Assembly (NCBI GenBank): GCA_002729525.1
Contig: PBYI01000046.1
Span: 16,930-80,929, forward strand
Length of the DNA stretch: 64,000 bases
Direction: 5' to 3'
DNA from: Nocardioides sp.
Lineage (GTDB): Bacteria; Actinomycetota; Actinomycetes; Propionibacteriales; Nocardioidaceae
The notes under the pieces are model-generated. The model ran no database searches, had not been told where the DNA came from, and saw only the letters and a program-made list of their open reading frames with translations. The translations under genes and the position numbers were made by a program. Positions 9,038-17,088 of the stretch are shown here, one piece after another (the first letter of the stretch is position 1; every line of letters begins with the position of its first letter).

Positions 9038-9922
9038 GTGAGCGACGCCGAGCCCGTGGTCGCGTTCTGGCAGCGACTCGGCCTGCCGGGCTTGTACGAC
9101 GTGCACGTGCACTTCCTCCCGCCGCGGCTGGAGGCCAAGGTGTGGGAGCAGTTCGACGTGGCCGGCCCGAAGATCGGCCGGGAGTGGCCGATCCGCTACC
9201 GCGGGACGGCCGAGGAGCGGCTGACGCAGCTGAGGTCCTTCGGTGTGCGGGCCTTCCCGACGCTGCCCTACGCCCATCGGCCAGGGGTCGCGCCCTGGCT
9301 CAACGCCTGGTCGCGCGAGTTCGCCGAGGCGGTGCCGGAGGCACTGTGGTCGGCGACGTTCTATCCCGAGCCCGAGGCGGCGGCGTACGTCGGCGAGCTC
9401 GTCGTCGAGGGCGTCCGGCTGTTCAAGGTGCACACGCAGGTGGGGGAGTTCCACCTCGACGACCCGCTGCTGCGCGACGTCTGGGGGCTGCTGGAGGACA
9501 GCGGCACGCCGGCCCTCGTGCACGCCGGGTCCGGCCCGGTCGGCAACGACTTCACCGGTCCCGCGTCGATGGCACGGCTGCTCGCCGAGCATCCGCGGCT
9601 GCGGATCGTGGTCGCCCACCTGGGCGCGCCCGAGACCGACGGCTTCGCCCGGCTCGCGGCGTCGTACGACCACGTCCACCTGGACACCTCGATGGCGGTG
9701 AGCAGATTCTTCGCCGGCGACGGGGCGGACGCCCGCGAGCTGGCGCCGCTGCTGCGCGACCTGGCACCGAGGGTGCTCTTCGGCTCGGACTTCCCGACGC
9801 TGCCGTTCGCGTACGGCGAGCAGCTCGACGCGCTCGCCGAGCTCGGGCTCGGCAACGACTGGCTCCGCGACGTGTGCTGGCACAACGCCGTACGGCTGCT
9901 GGGGGAGCCCGCGGTCGTCTGA
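9038..9922 (+). CDS. amidohydrolase (TIM-barrel metal-dependent hydrolase)
   Basis: The GTG start is preceded by TACGGT at 9025-9030 with a 7-base gap. The 294-residue product shows the amidohydrolase-2 pattern: H23 and H25 in DVHVHFLP, a later LVHAGSGP, VVAHLGAPE with a metal or substrate His, and the terminal Asp in GSDFPTLP. The family includes decarboxylases such as ACMSD-like enzymes and uncharacterised hydrolases, and the substrate cannot be read from the sequence. No pathway genes sit next to it. Confidence 0.85.
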   Translation: MSDAEPVVAFWQRLGLPGLYDVHVHFLPPRLEAKVWEQFDVAGPKIGREWPIRYRGTAEERLTQLRSFGVRAFPTLPYAHRPGVAPWLNAWSREFAEAVPEALWSATFYPEPEAAAYVGELVVEGVRLFKVHTQVGEFHLDDPLLRDVWGLLEDSGTPALVHAGSGPVGNDFTGPASMARLLAEHPRLRIVVAHLGAPETDGFARLAASYDHVHLDTSMAVSRFFAGDGADARELAPLLRDLAPRVLFGSDFPTLPFAYGEQLDALAELGLGNDWLRDVCWHNAVRLLGEPAVV

Positions 9923-9990
9923 GTGGTCCGCGGGTCCGCGCGTCGACGGTTCCGCTGGCGGGCGGCCCGTGGGTGCGACAGGCTGCGGTG

Positions 9991-10629
9991 GTGCACGAGA
10001 CCGAGGCCTGGCAGACGATCGCCACCGAGCGCCGCGCGCTCGCCGACCTCCTCGAGGGGCTGACGCCGGAGCAGTGGGGCACCACCACGAGCCTGTGCGA
10101 CGCGTGGACCGTCAAGGGCGTCGCGATCCACCTGATGGTCGGTCCGACCGGGTCGCTGCGGTCGTTCCTGTCGGCGATGGTCGCCGCGCGGGGGCGCTTC
10201 GAGCGGGCCAACGTGGTCCTGGTCCAGCGGAAGATGGCGATGCCCGTCGAGGCCGTGGTCGCCGACCTGCGCGACCGGGCGACGAGCCGATTCGCGCCGC
10301 CGACGATGGACGTCCACGCGCCGCTCACCGACCTGCTCGTGCACCGGCTCGACATCTGTGTGCCGCTCGGGATCAAGCACGAGCGCTCGCTCGACCCGTG
10401 GGCGGAGGCCCTCGACTTCCTGCTGAGCCCGCGGGCGCGGCGCGGCTTCCTCCCGCAGGCGCCGCCGGAGCTGACGTACGCCGCCACCGACCTCGCCTGG
10501 ACCGGCGGCTCCGGCCCGCGGGTCGAGGGGCCGGTCGAGGCGATCGCGCTGGCGATCCTCGGACGTTCACCGCGCCTCGACGAGCTCGCCGGGCCGGGCG
10601 CCGAGGTGCTGCGGGAGTGGGCGCGATGA
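9991..10629 (+). CDS. maleylpyruvate isomerase/DinB-like mycothiol-dependent protein
   Basis: The 212-residue product begins at one of two adjacent GTG codons (9988 or 9991). It matches the TIGR03083-type actinobacterial family: an N-terminal four-helix DinB-like bundle (ERRALADLLEGLTPEQWGTTTSLCDAWTVKGVAIHLM) in which W, D and the last H are the usual landmarks. A C-terminal helical domain follows. Members are thought to use mycothiol as cofactor. The stop overlaps the ATG of the deaminase gene, so the two are co-translated. Confidence 0.8.
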   Translation: MHETEAWQTIATERRALADLLEGLTPEQWGTTTSLCDAWTVKGVAIHLMVGPTGSLRSFLSAMVAARGRFERANVVLVQRKMAMPVEAVVADLRDRATSRFAPPTMDVHAPLTDLLVHRLDICVPLGIKHERSLDPWAEALDFLLSPRARRGFLPQAPPELTYAATDLAWTGGSGPRVEGPVEAIALAILGRSPRLDELAGPGAEVLREWAR

Positions 10630-11102
10630 CCCCCGCTGCCGACCTGACCCACCTGCGTCGCGCGATCGCGGTCTCCCGGGCTGCCCGCGACCACGGCAAC
10701 CACCCGTTCGGCGCGCTGCTGGTCGGCCCGGACGGGGTCGTCCTGCTGGAGGCCGAGAACACCGTCACGACCGGGGAGGACGTCACCGGCCACGCCGAGA
10801 CCAACCTGGTACGGCTCGCCTGGCGCGAGGTCGACCGTGACCTGCTGCCGCGGTGCACCCTGGTGACCTCGTGCGAGCCGTGCGCGATGTGCGCGGGCGC
10901 CATCTACTGGTCGGGCATCGGCCGGGTCGTCTTCGGGCTCGCGGAGTCGGGGCTGCGGGCGCTCACCGGCGACCACGACGAGAACCCCACCATGGCGCTC
11001 CCGTGCCGGCAGGTGCTCGGTGCCGGCAGCCACGGTGTCGAGGTGTCGGGGCCGTACCTGGAGGACGAGGCGGCGGCGGTGCACGCGGGGTTCTGGGTGT
11101 AG
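10626..11102 (+). CDS. nucleoside/cytidine deaminase-family protein
   Basis: The 158-residue product has the zinc-dependent deaminase signature: H56-A-E58 in GHAETNLV and P-C86-x-x-C89 in CEPCAMC. The fold fits the guanine/tRNA-adenosine deaminase branch (GNHPFGALLVGPDG near the N-terminus). The sequence after the PCxxC motif (AIYWSGIGRVVFGL) resembles guanine deaminase or TadA-like enzymes, but the substrate is uncertain. The ATGA overlap with the previous gene indicates one operon. Confidence 0.85.
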   Translation: MTPAADLTHLRRAIAVSRAARDHGNHPFGALLVGPDGVVLLEAENTVTTGEDVTGHAETNLVRLAWREVDRDLLPRCTLVTSCEPCAMCAGAIYWSGIGRVVFGLAESGLRALTGDHDENPTMALPCRQVLGAGSHGVEVSGPYLEDEAAAVHAGFWV

Positions 11103-11124
11103 TTCTTCGGCCCTCCACAAATAA

Positions 11125-11140
11125 TCGAACACGCTATCGA
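11125..11140 (+). promoter_or_regulatory. SOS (LexA) box upstream of the DUF222-HNH gene
   Basis: The 16-mer TCGAACACGCTATCGA fits the actinobacterial LexA consensus TCGAAC-N4-GTTCGA at 10 of 12 defined positions, with exact spacing. It lies in an AT-rich island 45 bases before the ATG and overlaps the -35 region. Confidence 0.65.
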
Positions 11141-11157
11141 ATCCTGGCATTTCTGCG

Positions 11158-11163
11158 TAGAAT
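11158..11163 (+). promoter_or_regulatory. -10 box of the DUF222-HNH gene
   Basis: TAGAAT lies 6 bases before the ATG at 11170, implying a leaderless transcript. The SOS box overlaps the position of the -35 element. Confidence 0.6.
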
Positions 11164-11169
11164 CGAAGC

Positions 11170-12471
11170 ATGCCCACCGCCCTCCTGACCAGCGACGACA
11201 CCCGCACGCCCGCGGGCCTGGTCGCCGCCGTGCGGGAGGTAGCGGCGCTCAAGCGGAGGGTGGCGCTCGACGAGGCGCTGACCGTGCTGGCGTGGGTCGA
11301 GGCCCGCGCGCTGCCCGACGAGCTCGCGACAGCGGAGCGCTCGTCCGAGCGGGTCGAGGAGTCGTGGCGCTGGGGCGTGCACGCCGCCCACCTGGCCGGT
11401 CCGGGCGCCCCGGTGGTCGCCGAGCACGAGGCCTACGAGGTCACCGCCGCGCTCGGGCTGTCGCGCCAGGCCGGCTGCTCCTACGTCGGCGAGCTGATCG
11501 AGCTGCGCTACCGCCTGCCGCGCATCTGGGCGCGGGTCGTCGACCTGTCCCTGCCGCTGTTCAAGGCGCGCCGGATCGCCGAGCGCACCGTGCTGCTGCC
11601 GGAGGACGGCGCGGCGTACGTCGACGCGCAGCTGGCGTGGGCGGCCGACAAGACCACGTGGGCGCAGATCGACCGCACCGTGGCCGAGGCGGTCGCCCGG
11701 TTCGCGCCGGACCTCGCGCCCGACGACGTCGCCGACGAGCTCGACGTACGCCTCGGGCTCGACCGGCCGCACGGTGGCGTCGTCGCGCTCGACGGGCTCC
11801 TCGACCTGGTCGACGCCCACGACCTGGAGGACGCGCTCCAGGCGGGTGCCGCCGTGCTGCGGGCCGGCGGGAGCGAGGAGCCGCTCGGTGCGCGCCGGGC
11901 GCGCACGCTCGGCGACCTCGCCCGCGGTCAGGCGGCCCTCGACCTCGAGGACGCGGCGCCCGGCGGGTCCGCCAGTCCGGTGGGGGAGAAGCGGCCCGTC
12001 GTGGTCAATCTCGTCCGTGGTGACGAGACCGCGGAGGCCTTCGTCCGTCCGGGCTCGCCGACCGCCGTCTCGGTCGAGCAGGTGCGGTCGTGGTGCTCGG
12101 CCAGCACCCGGGTCACCGTGCGCGAGGTGCTCGACCTCGGCTCGACCGCCGGCAGTGACGCCTACGTCGTACCCCGCCGGCTCGCCGAGCAGGTCCGCTG
12201 GCTGCACCCGACCTGCGTGTTCCCCGAGTGCCGGGTGCCGTCGGTGTCCTGCGACCTCGATCATCTCGAGCCGTACGCCGACGGTGGACCGACCGCGCCA
12301 CACAACCTCGCCCCGCTGTGCCGACGGCACCACCGCGCCAAGACCCACACCGGGTGGCGCTACCGACGCCTCGACGACGGGGTGTTCGAGTGGACCGGAC
12401 CGATGGGGCAGATCTTCCGCGTCGACGACCGGCGACAACGCCCGAGACCCTCGCCAGACCTGCGGGTCTGA
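11170..12471 (+). CDS. DUF222 domain HNH endonuclease-family protein (13E12-like)
   Basis: The 433-residue product has a helical DUF222 domain in roughly the first 250 residues. The C-terminal HNH module contains HPTCVFPECRVPSVSCDLDH, GGPTAPHNLAPLCRRHHRAK and TGWRY: the first H with the D-H pair, the central N and the final HH are all in place. These proteins belong to the REP13E12 family of mycobacteria, usually multicopy in Nocardioides and relatives and thought to be nucleases of repetitive or mobile origin. The LexA-type box and -10 site just upstream suggest DNA-damage induction. Confidence 0.88.
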   Translation: MPTALLTSDDTRTPAGLVAAVREVAALKRRVALDEALTVLAWVEARALPDELATAERSSERVEESWRWGVHAAHLAGPGAPVVAEHEAYEVTAALGLSRQAGCSYVGELIELRYRLPRIWARVVDLSLPLFKARRIAERTVLLPEDGAAYVDAQLAWAADKTTWAQIDRTVAEAVARFAPDLAPDDVADELDVRLGLDRPHGGVVALDGLLDLVDAHDLEDALQAGAAVLRAGGSEEPLGARRARTLGDLARGQAALDLEDAAPGGSASPVGEKRPVVVNLVRGDETAEAFVRPGSPTAVSVEQVRSWCSASTRVTVREVLDLGSTAGSDAYVVPRRLAEQVRWLHPTCVFPECRVPSVSCDLDHLEPYADGGPTAPHNLAPLCRRHHRAKTHTGWRYRRLDDGVFEWTGPMGQIFRVDDRRQRPRPSPDLRV

Positions 12472-12487
12472 CGCTACGTTCCAGCAC

Positions 12488-13081
12488 GTGACCCGCCGAT
12501 CTCTCGGGCTGAGGCCCGCGGTCCTGCTGACGACCCTGCTCGCCGTCCTGCTCCCGATGGCCCTCACCGGTGCGGCCCACGCCGCCTCCGGCTTCACCGT
12601 GCGCGACCCTCTAGGCGACGTACGGATCCTCGACCGCGGCGCCGGATGGACCGGTGCGGAGCTGCGCTCGATCGACCTCCGCACGGTCCGGGTGACCCGG
12701 AAGAGCGGCGGCACGGTGTTCCGCGTGCGCATCGCCGACGTGCGGCCGCGCATGGACGGCGACCAGATGGTGTTCCTGACCGCGACACCCCCGAAGGGCG
12801 CCGGTCGCTTCCCGCGTCTCGACGTCGGGATGAGCGCCCAGCAACGCGACCTCGGGTACGCCATCCTCACCACCGGCAACACGTCGTACCGCACCTGCGA
12901 CCCGCTGCGTGCCCGGGTCGACGACCGCGCGTCCGCGATCTCGCTGCGCATCCCGAAGCGCTGCCTGCCGCGCACGAAGGTGCGCCTGCACGTCGCGTCG
13001 TACGTCGGCTACTTCCGCAGCGAGGGCCCGTCCGCCAGCAAGGACAAGATCCCGTACACGCGGCCCGTGCGGCTGCGCTGA
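12488..13081 (+). CDS. secreted protein of unknown function
   Basis: The GTG start is set by TACGTT at 12475-12480, 7 bases upstream. The 197-residue product has a signal peptide (about 1-34, ending AAHAAS) and a beta-rich domain with FTVRDPLGDVRILDRG at its start, TVFRVRIADVRPRMDGDQMVFLTA in the middle and two Cys (RTCDP, RCLPR). The lead-in 'DPxGDV' is common in actinobacterial secreted proteins of unknown role. It has no recognised partner; ssrA follows in the same direction. Confidence 0.75.
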   Translation: MTRRSLGLRPAVLLTTLLAVLLPMALTGAAHAASGFTVRDPLGDVRILDRGAGWTGAELRSIDLRTVRVTRKSGGTVFRVRIADVRPRMDGDQMVFLTATPPKGAGRFPRLDVGMSAQQRDLGYAILTTGNTSYRTCDPLRARVDDRASAISLRIPKRCLPRTKVRLHVASYVGYFRSEGPSASKDKIPYTRPVRLR

Positions 13082-13149
13082 CCTCGGTGGACGGTGCGCG
13101 GAACAAACGGGTGGACCGGCGCCGTTAGGATGGGTGACACAACTCAAGA

Positions 13150-13518
13150 GGGGCTGATCGGTTTCGACTTGGGACGCTAGTTCCAGGGGAAGCGGGTCGA
13201 GGAGCCAGCGTCATCTCGTAAACGATCGCTGGGAACCAATAACTGCCAACACCAAGCGCAGTTCGTTCGCTCTCGCCGCCTGACGCGGTGATCGGACCGT
13301 CCAACCGGGTGCCCGTCTCCGACCCGGACCTGGGCGTCGACTAGGAGACTTGCTGTTCATCTGTCGTCAGGACGGATGACCGGGACTCAAACCTGACTGG
13401 GCCTGTCGGTGAGCTGTCCGTGGCAGCACCCGGGCCGAGCAACACGTGAGCACGGACTACACCCGTAGAAGCCCTGGATCGGTGCTCGAGGACCGGGGTT
13501 CGATTCCCCGCAGCTCCA
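13150..13518 (+). ncRNA. ssrA: transfer-messenger RNA (tmRNA)
   Basis: The 5' end GGGGCTGATCGGTTTCGAC and the 3' end GGTTCGATTCCCCGCAGCTCC pair as the tRNA-like acceptor (7 bp) and T arm. The tag frame starts at the resume codon GCC (13245-13247) and ends at TGA (13281-13283). It encodes ANTKRSSFALAA, ending in the ALAA degron. The CCA end is not encoded (CGC follows the discriminator A), so it must be added after processing. A possible -10 (TAGGAT, 13126-13131) lies 18 bases upstream, consistent with a short leader removed by RNase P. SmpB, its partner, is encoded 4.2 kb upstream. Confidence 0.97.
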
Positions 13519-13528
13519 CGCACGATGC

Positions 13529-13575
13529 GAACTGGCCTCTGACCTGCACGAACAGTGTGGTTCAGAGGCCAGTTC
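13529..13575 (+). terminator. 13-bp stem-loop after ssrA
   Basis: gaactggcctctg (13529-13541) pairs perfectly with cagaggccagttc (13563-13575) around a 21-base loop, 11 bases after the tmRNA acceptor. It lacks a strong U tract. It is the likely ssrA terminator or 3' processing hairpin. Confidence 0.7.
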
Positions 13576-13732
13576 CATTCCGCGTCAAGGATGTGTCGGC
13601 TGGCTGCCCGACGCCCGGCGGGGCAACCGGTCGGGTGCGCCCGGCGCCGGTCGTGCGGGTCCCTCAATTCTTCGTCGCGTCGTTCCATGAAATACCGCCT
13701 GCTACGTCGTCGCTGTCCCTACGCTCCGGACC

Positions 13733-14104
13733 ATGCCGAAGCCTCGATCCCTCTTCTCCGCCCTTCTCGCCGCTCTGGCGCTCGTCGCCTCACTGGCGGT
13801 GGCACCGGTCGCCCTCGGGGCGCCGGTGGCCGGATCGGCCGGCGCCGCCTCGGTGTCGGAGAAACGAACGGTCTGCTCGAACGGGCGGGTCTACCTCGTC
13901 GTCAGGAACATCTCCTGCAAGCACGGCCGCAAGATCATCAAGCGTGCGGAGAGGGCGTTCTGGGAGCAGGGCGACGGTCCGAACAACGTGGGCAAGTACC
14001 GCTGCACCTACCCCGCGTATCTGGGTGACATCCGATGCAGCTTCCGGGGCAACGCGTCGCTGCCCAAGCGCGAGCGGAAGTCGGTCCGGCACGCCACCGA
14101 GTAG
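13733..14104 (+). CDS. small secreted protein of unknown function
   Basis: TACGCT at 13720-13725 lies 7 bases before the ATG. The 123-residue product has a Sec signal peptide (about 1-40, ALGAPVAGSAGAA) and a small basic domain with four Cys (VCSNG, SCKHG, RCTYP, RCSFR), probably two disulfides. The spacing suggests a compact extracellular fold. I do not recognise the family. It follows the ssrA terminator region and has no obvious operon partner. Confidence 0.7.
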   Translation: MPKPRSLFSALLAALALVASLAVAPVALGAPVAGSAGAASVSEKRTVCSNGRVYLVVRNISCKHGRKIIKRAERAFWEQGDGPNNVGKYRCTYPAYLGDIRCSFRGNASLPKRERKSVRHATE

Positions 14105-14201
14105 GCCCGCGCTACCTCCCGGATGCGCTGGGCAGCCCCAGCGCGCAGGTGGCGGTCCAGCCCACGCTCAGCCTCCGCTCGATCCGGCCGATCGGACTCC
14201 C

Positions 14202-14504
14202 GTGGAGATCAGCCCTGCCCGGACGACGAGCAGCGGACCCACGCCCGTCTACGGGCGGATGCGGCGGCTCGCTGATGCGATCGCGGACCCGGACAGCACG
14301 CCGGCGCAGCGGGCGCGGTGGCAGGCGGAGCACGTCGAGCTGTCGGCGCGGCTGGTCGGGGAGGTGGGGGCGCGGACGGCCGGGGGAGCGGACCTGGTCG
14401 ACCGGATGACGCGGGTGCCGGAGGCGCGCGACGGGCGGGTGCCGCGGGTGCCGGACTGCGCCGACGCCGACCCTCGGTCGACGTCGCTCGACCGGTACGC
14501 CTAA
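14202..14504 (+). CDS. possible small protein, or remnant
   Basis: A GTG-started frame of 100 codons with strong GC at third positions encodes a helical, Arg/Ala-rich protein. Its visible pattern is MRRLADAIADPDSTPAQRAR-like, then ELSARLVGEVGARTAGGADLVDRM. It has no signal peptide or known motif. The third-position bias supports coding, but there is no clear ribosome-binding site or -10 box and no family assignment, so it may be a fragment. Confidence 0.4.
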   Translation: MEISPARTTSSGPTPVYGRMRRLADAIADPDSTPAQRARWQAEHVELSARLVGEVGARTAGGADLVDRMTRVPEARDGRVPRVPDCADADPRSTSLDRYA

Positions 14505-14581
14505 GCAGGCTGACCTGGTGCGGGGCGGGGCCTGTGGAATTCGTGACCCACGGAGCGCCGTCCTCACCTACCCTGACCGAC

Positions 14582-15730
14582 ATGCGACGGGTGCTCCCCC
14601 CGCGCGTACGCCACAGTGCGCGCAGCCACCTCCTGCTCACGACGATCGTCGGGCTGCTCCTCGGCATGCTCGCGCTCGGGGCTCAGCCGGCCTCCGCCGC
14701 CCCCGCGGCGACCCCGGCCGCGCCCCCTGCCGCGGCCGCGGACGAGCCCGAGCCGGGCATCCTGTGCTCGCTCGTCCCCGAGCTCTGCGAGCCGGAGCCC
14801 GACCCGGACCCCGAGCCTGAGCCGGACCCCGATCCGGGCACCGACCCCGAGCCCGAGCCGGACCCCGTCGACGAGCTCGAGTCGGACCCGGACGCGGTGA
14901 AGCTGCCGCGCGGGTGCCGCGACGAGCGGGGCTACATGAAGCCCCGGCCGTGCCGGATCGGGCGGACCAAGCGCGGTGCGCCCACGATCTTCGTGTACGG
15001 CGACTCCCACGCCGGCCAGATGCTGCCGGCCGTCGAGCGCGCCATCGGCAAGAAGCGCATCAACCTCGTGCTGCTGATGCTCGGCGCCTGCCCCCCGATG
15101 CTCACCGACCCCAAGCGCCCCGGCGGCGACGGTGCCAACGTCTGCCAGGAGTTCGGCAACGACGTGGCCGAGCGGTTCCGCAAGCTCCAGGCCAAGGGCA
15201 AGGTCTTCCGTGTCGTCGCCGGCATGGGCTGGCAGCTGTACCACAACGTGCTCTCCGAGCCCGACGACGTCGACCGCGCCTACCCGACGTACGTCAACCC
15301 CTACATCCGCACCAACGCCCACCGCGGCCGCACCCGCACCCAGGCACTCTTCGAGCAGCTCGGGAGGTGGGGGGTCCGCGTCGACCTCGTCGGTCAGCTG
15401 CCGATGGTCTACGAGCGCGCGCCGGAGTGCGAGCAGGGCGAGTTCGAGTGCGACCTGCCGCGCCGGGCGACGCTCAAGGACGCCCAGGCCAACCGGGCCC
15501 AGGCGCAGCGGCTGCGCAAGCTCGTCGGCAGGAGCGGCCCGCTCATCTCGCCGGCGAGCGAGTTCTGCGACCGCAAGGTCTGCCGCGGCACCATCGACGG
15601 CGTCCCGACCTACTTCGACCGGTTCCACATCGGCAAGCGGGCCTCCCGCCGACTGGCGTCGTACTTCAAGCCGACCGTGAAGGCCGTCCAGCGCGCCGAC
15701 AAGCGCGCCCGGAAGGCTGCGAGGCGCTAG
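14582..15730 (+). CDS. secreted SGNH-domain protein, paralogue 1
   Basis: TACCCT at 14569-14574 lies 7 bases before the ATG. The 382-residue product has a signal peptide (about 1-40) and an Asp/Glu-Pro linker (about 60-100). The C-terminal SGNH domain is of the type fused to OafA-like acyltransferases: nucleophile S142 in YGDSHAGQM and D346-x-x-H349 in FDRFHIG, with conserved Cys pairs around CPPM, CEQGEFECD and CDRKVC. Such domains transfer or remove acyl groups on envelope polysaccharides. It is 55-60% alike by eye to the gene at 20741-21958, and the two flank the dprE operon. Its stop overlaps the convergent GT-C-like gene by 4 bases. Confidence 0.82.
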   Translation: MRRVLPPRVRHSARSHLLLTTIVGLLLGMLALGAQPASAAPAATPAAPPAAAADEPEPGILCSLVPELCEPEPDPDPEPEPDPDPGTDPEPEPDPVDELESDPDAVKLPRGCRDERGYMKPRPCRIGRTKRGAPTIFVYGDSHAGQMLPAVERAIGKKRINLVLLMLGACPPMLTDPKRPGGDGANVCQEFGNDVAERFRKLQAKGKVFRVVAGMGWQLYHNVLSEPDDVDRAYPTYVNPYIRTNAHRGRTRTQALFEQLGRWGVRVDLVGQLPMVYERAPECEQGEFECDLPRRATLKDAQANRAQAQRLRKLVGRSGPLISPASEFCDRKVCRGTIDGVPTYFDRFHIGKRASRRLASYFKPTVKAVQRADKRARKAARR

Positions 15731-17088
15731 CCGCCGACCACGCGGCAGGGCAGCACGACGTACCAGTTGCTGGGTGACTGCCACAGCTCCGCCGGCGCGC
15801 CCGGACGGCGCCCGTCGCAGTCGACCCGCGCCTGCGTGACCGCCTCCGACCACGACGGGTCGGTGTAGCGCGTGAAGCCGTCGGGCACCTGCCAGCTCGT
15901 CACCAGCCCGTACGCCGTCGCGGCCACCAGCGCCGCGGTGAGCACCTTCGCGCCGAGCAGCAGGGGACGCCGGTCCGACCCGACGGAGCGGTCGCGCGTC
16001 CACGCGGCCTCGGCCAGCATCGCCAGCGCGACGAGCAGCAGCACCGCCGGGGGGACGTAATAGCGGCCGCTGAACGACACCTCGGTGGTGTCGATGCTGG
16101 TGAGGTACGCCGGGGCGGCGTACGCGAGCCCGCCCACGACCACCAGCAGTGCCGGGACGACCAGGTCGCGGCCGCGCCCGGAGAGCAGGAGCGCCACCGC
16201 GCCGGCGAGGAGCACCAGCAGGGCGAGGAGCCCGACGAGCACGCCGGGGGCCTCGTGCGGCGCACCCGCGTCGCCGTACCGCGCCTGACCGAGCACCGCG
16301 TCGCCGACGACCCGGCGCAGCCAGCCCGCGGGCAGTGCGGCCAGGTCGCGCTGACCGGTGACGTCGCCACGGGCGGGCGCCGTGGCCATCACCAGCGCCT
16401 GGACACCGAGCGCGACGACGCCGACGGCCGCGAGCACCACCGAGCGCCGCGAGCGCACGCACAGCGCCACCGCGCAGGCGAGCGCGGCCCCGAGCCCGGC
16501 GAACGGCGACGAGAGGCAGGCCAGCGCGAGCACCAGCGCCGAGCCGACCCGGCCCACGAGCCGCTGCGGCGACCACAGCGGCGCGAGCACCGCGCCGGCG
16601 AGCAGGAACCACTGGCTGTTGGCGACGTTGGCGATCACCTCCCACCCGAGCGGTACGACGGCGACCGCGAGCGCCGCGACGACCGCTGCCGGCCGACCGG
16701 GCCGGTGGGCGCGGACCACGTGGTAGACGAGCAGCGCGACGAGCGCCTGCACGACGACGGCCGCCAGGGAGATCCCGACGCCCTGCCAGGTCAGGGGCAG
16801 GTGCGACACCGGCTCGGCCGCCAGCCGGGCGACGACGTGCGCGTAGCCGCGGTAGGGGTCGAGCAGCGCCCCGAGCAGCCCCTGCTCGTGCGCGCCCTGG
16901 AGGAAGATCGGGCCGTCCTCGGCCCACACCACGCCGTCGTACGACGTGCGCCCGAGACGTAGCGAGGCCAGCAGGAACGCCACGACCGCGACGGCCACCG
17001 ACTCCAGGGCGCCGGTGCGCGTGGCCGGCACCGGCGCGAGCAGACGTCCGAGCGGGTCGAGCCGCGCCAGGCGCTCGCGCGTGGTCAC
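15727..17088 (-). CDS. polytopic GT-C-like membrane protein, candidate arabinofuranosyltransferase
   Basis: The 453-residue product starts at a GTG overlapping the dprE2 stop (GTGA). It has about ten to eleven membrane segments. An acidic E-D pair lies in the first extracytoplasmic loop (YDGVVWAEDGPIF), the place where GT-C enzymes that use polyprenyl-phosphate sugars keep their catalytic acid. A C-terminal extracytoplasmic tail has two Cys (RVDCDGR, LPCRVV). In M. tuberculosis the gene after dprE2 is aftA, an arabinofuranosyltransferase. The same position here makes use of decaprenylphosphoryl-arabinose plausible, but this is inference: the protein is clearly shorter than AftA. Confidence 0.65.
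   Translation of the reverse strand: MTTRERLARLDPLGRLLAPVPATRTGALESVAVAVVAFLLASLRLGRTSYDGVVWAEDGPIFLQGAHEQGLLGALLDPYRGYAHVVARLAAEPVSHLPLTWQGVGISLAAVVVQALVALLVYHVVRAHRPGRPAAVVAALAVAVVPLGWEVIANVANSQWFLLAGAVLAPLWSPQRLVGRVGSALVLALACLSSPFAGLGAALACAVALCVRSRRSVVLAAVGVVALGVQALVMATAPARGDVTGQRDLAALPAGWLRRVVGDAVLGQARYGDAGAPHEAPGVLVGLLALLVLLAGAVALLLSGRGRDLVVPALLVVVGGLAYAAPAYLTSIDTTEVSFSGRYYVPPAVLLLVALAMLAEAAWTRDRSVGSDRRPLLLGAKVLTAALVAATAYGLVTSWQVPDGFTRYTDPSWSEAVTQARVDCDGRRPGAPAELWQSPSNWYVVLPCRVVGG

Noticed and set aside
13519..13732. Possible integrated element at the 3' end of ssrA
   Set aside because: No second copy of the ssrA end, no integrase gene and no change in gene style nearby; the region holds only a terminator and a promoter.
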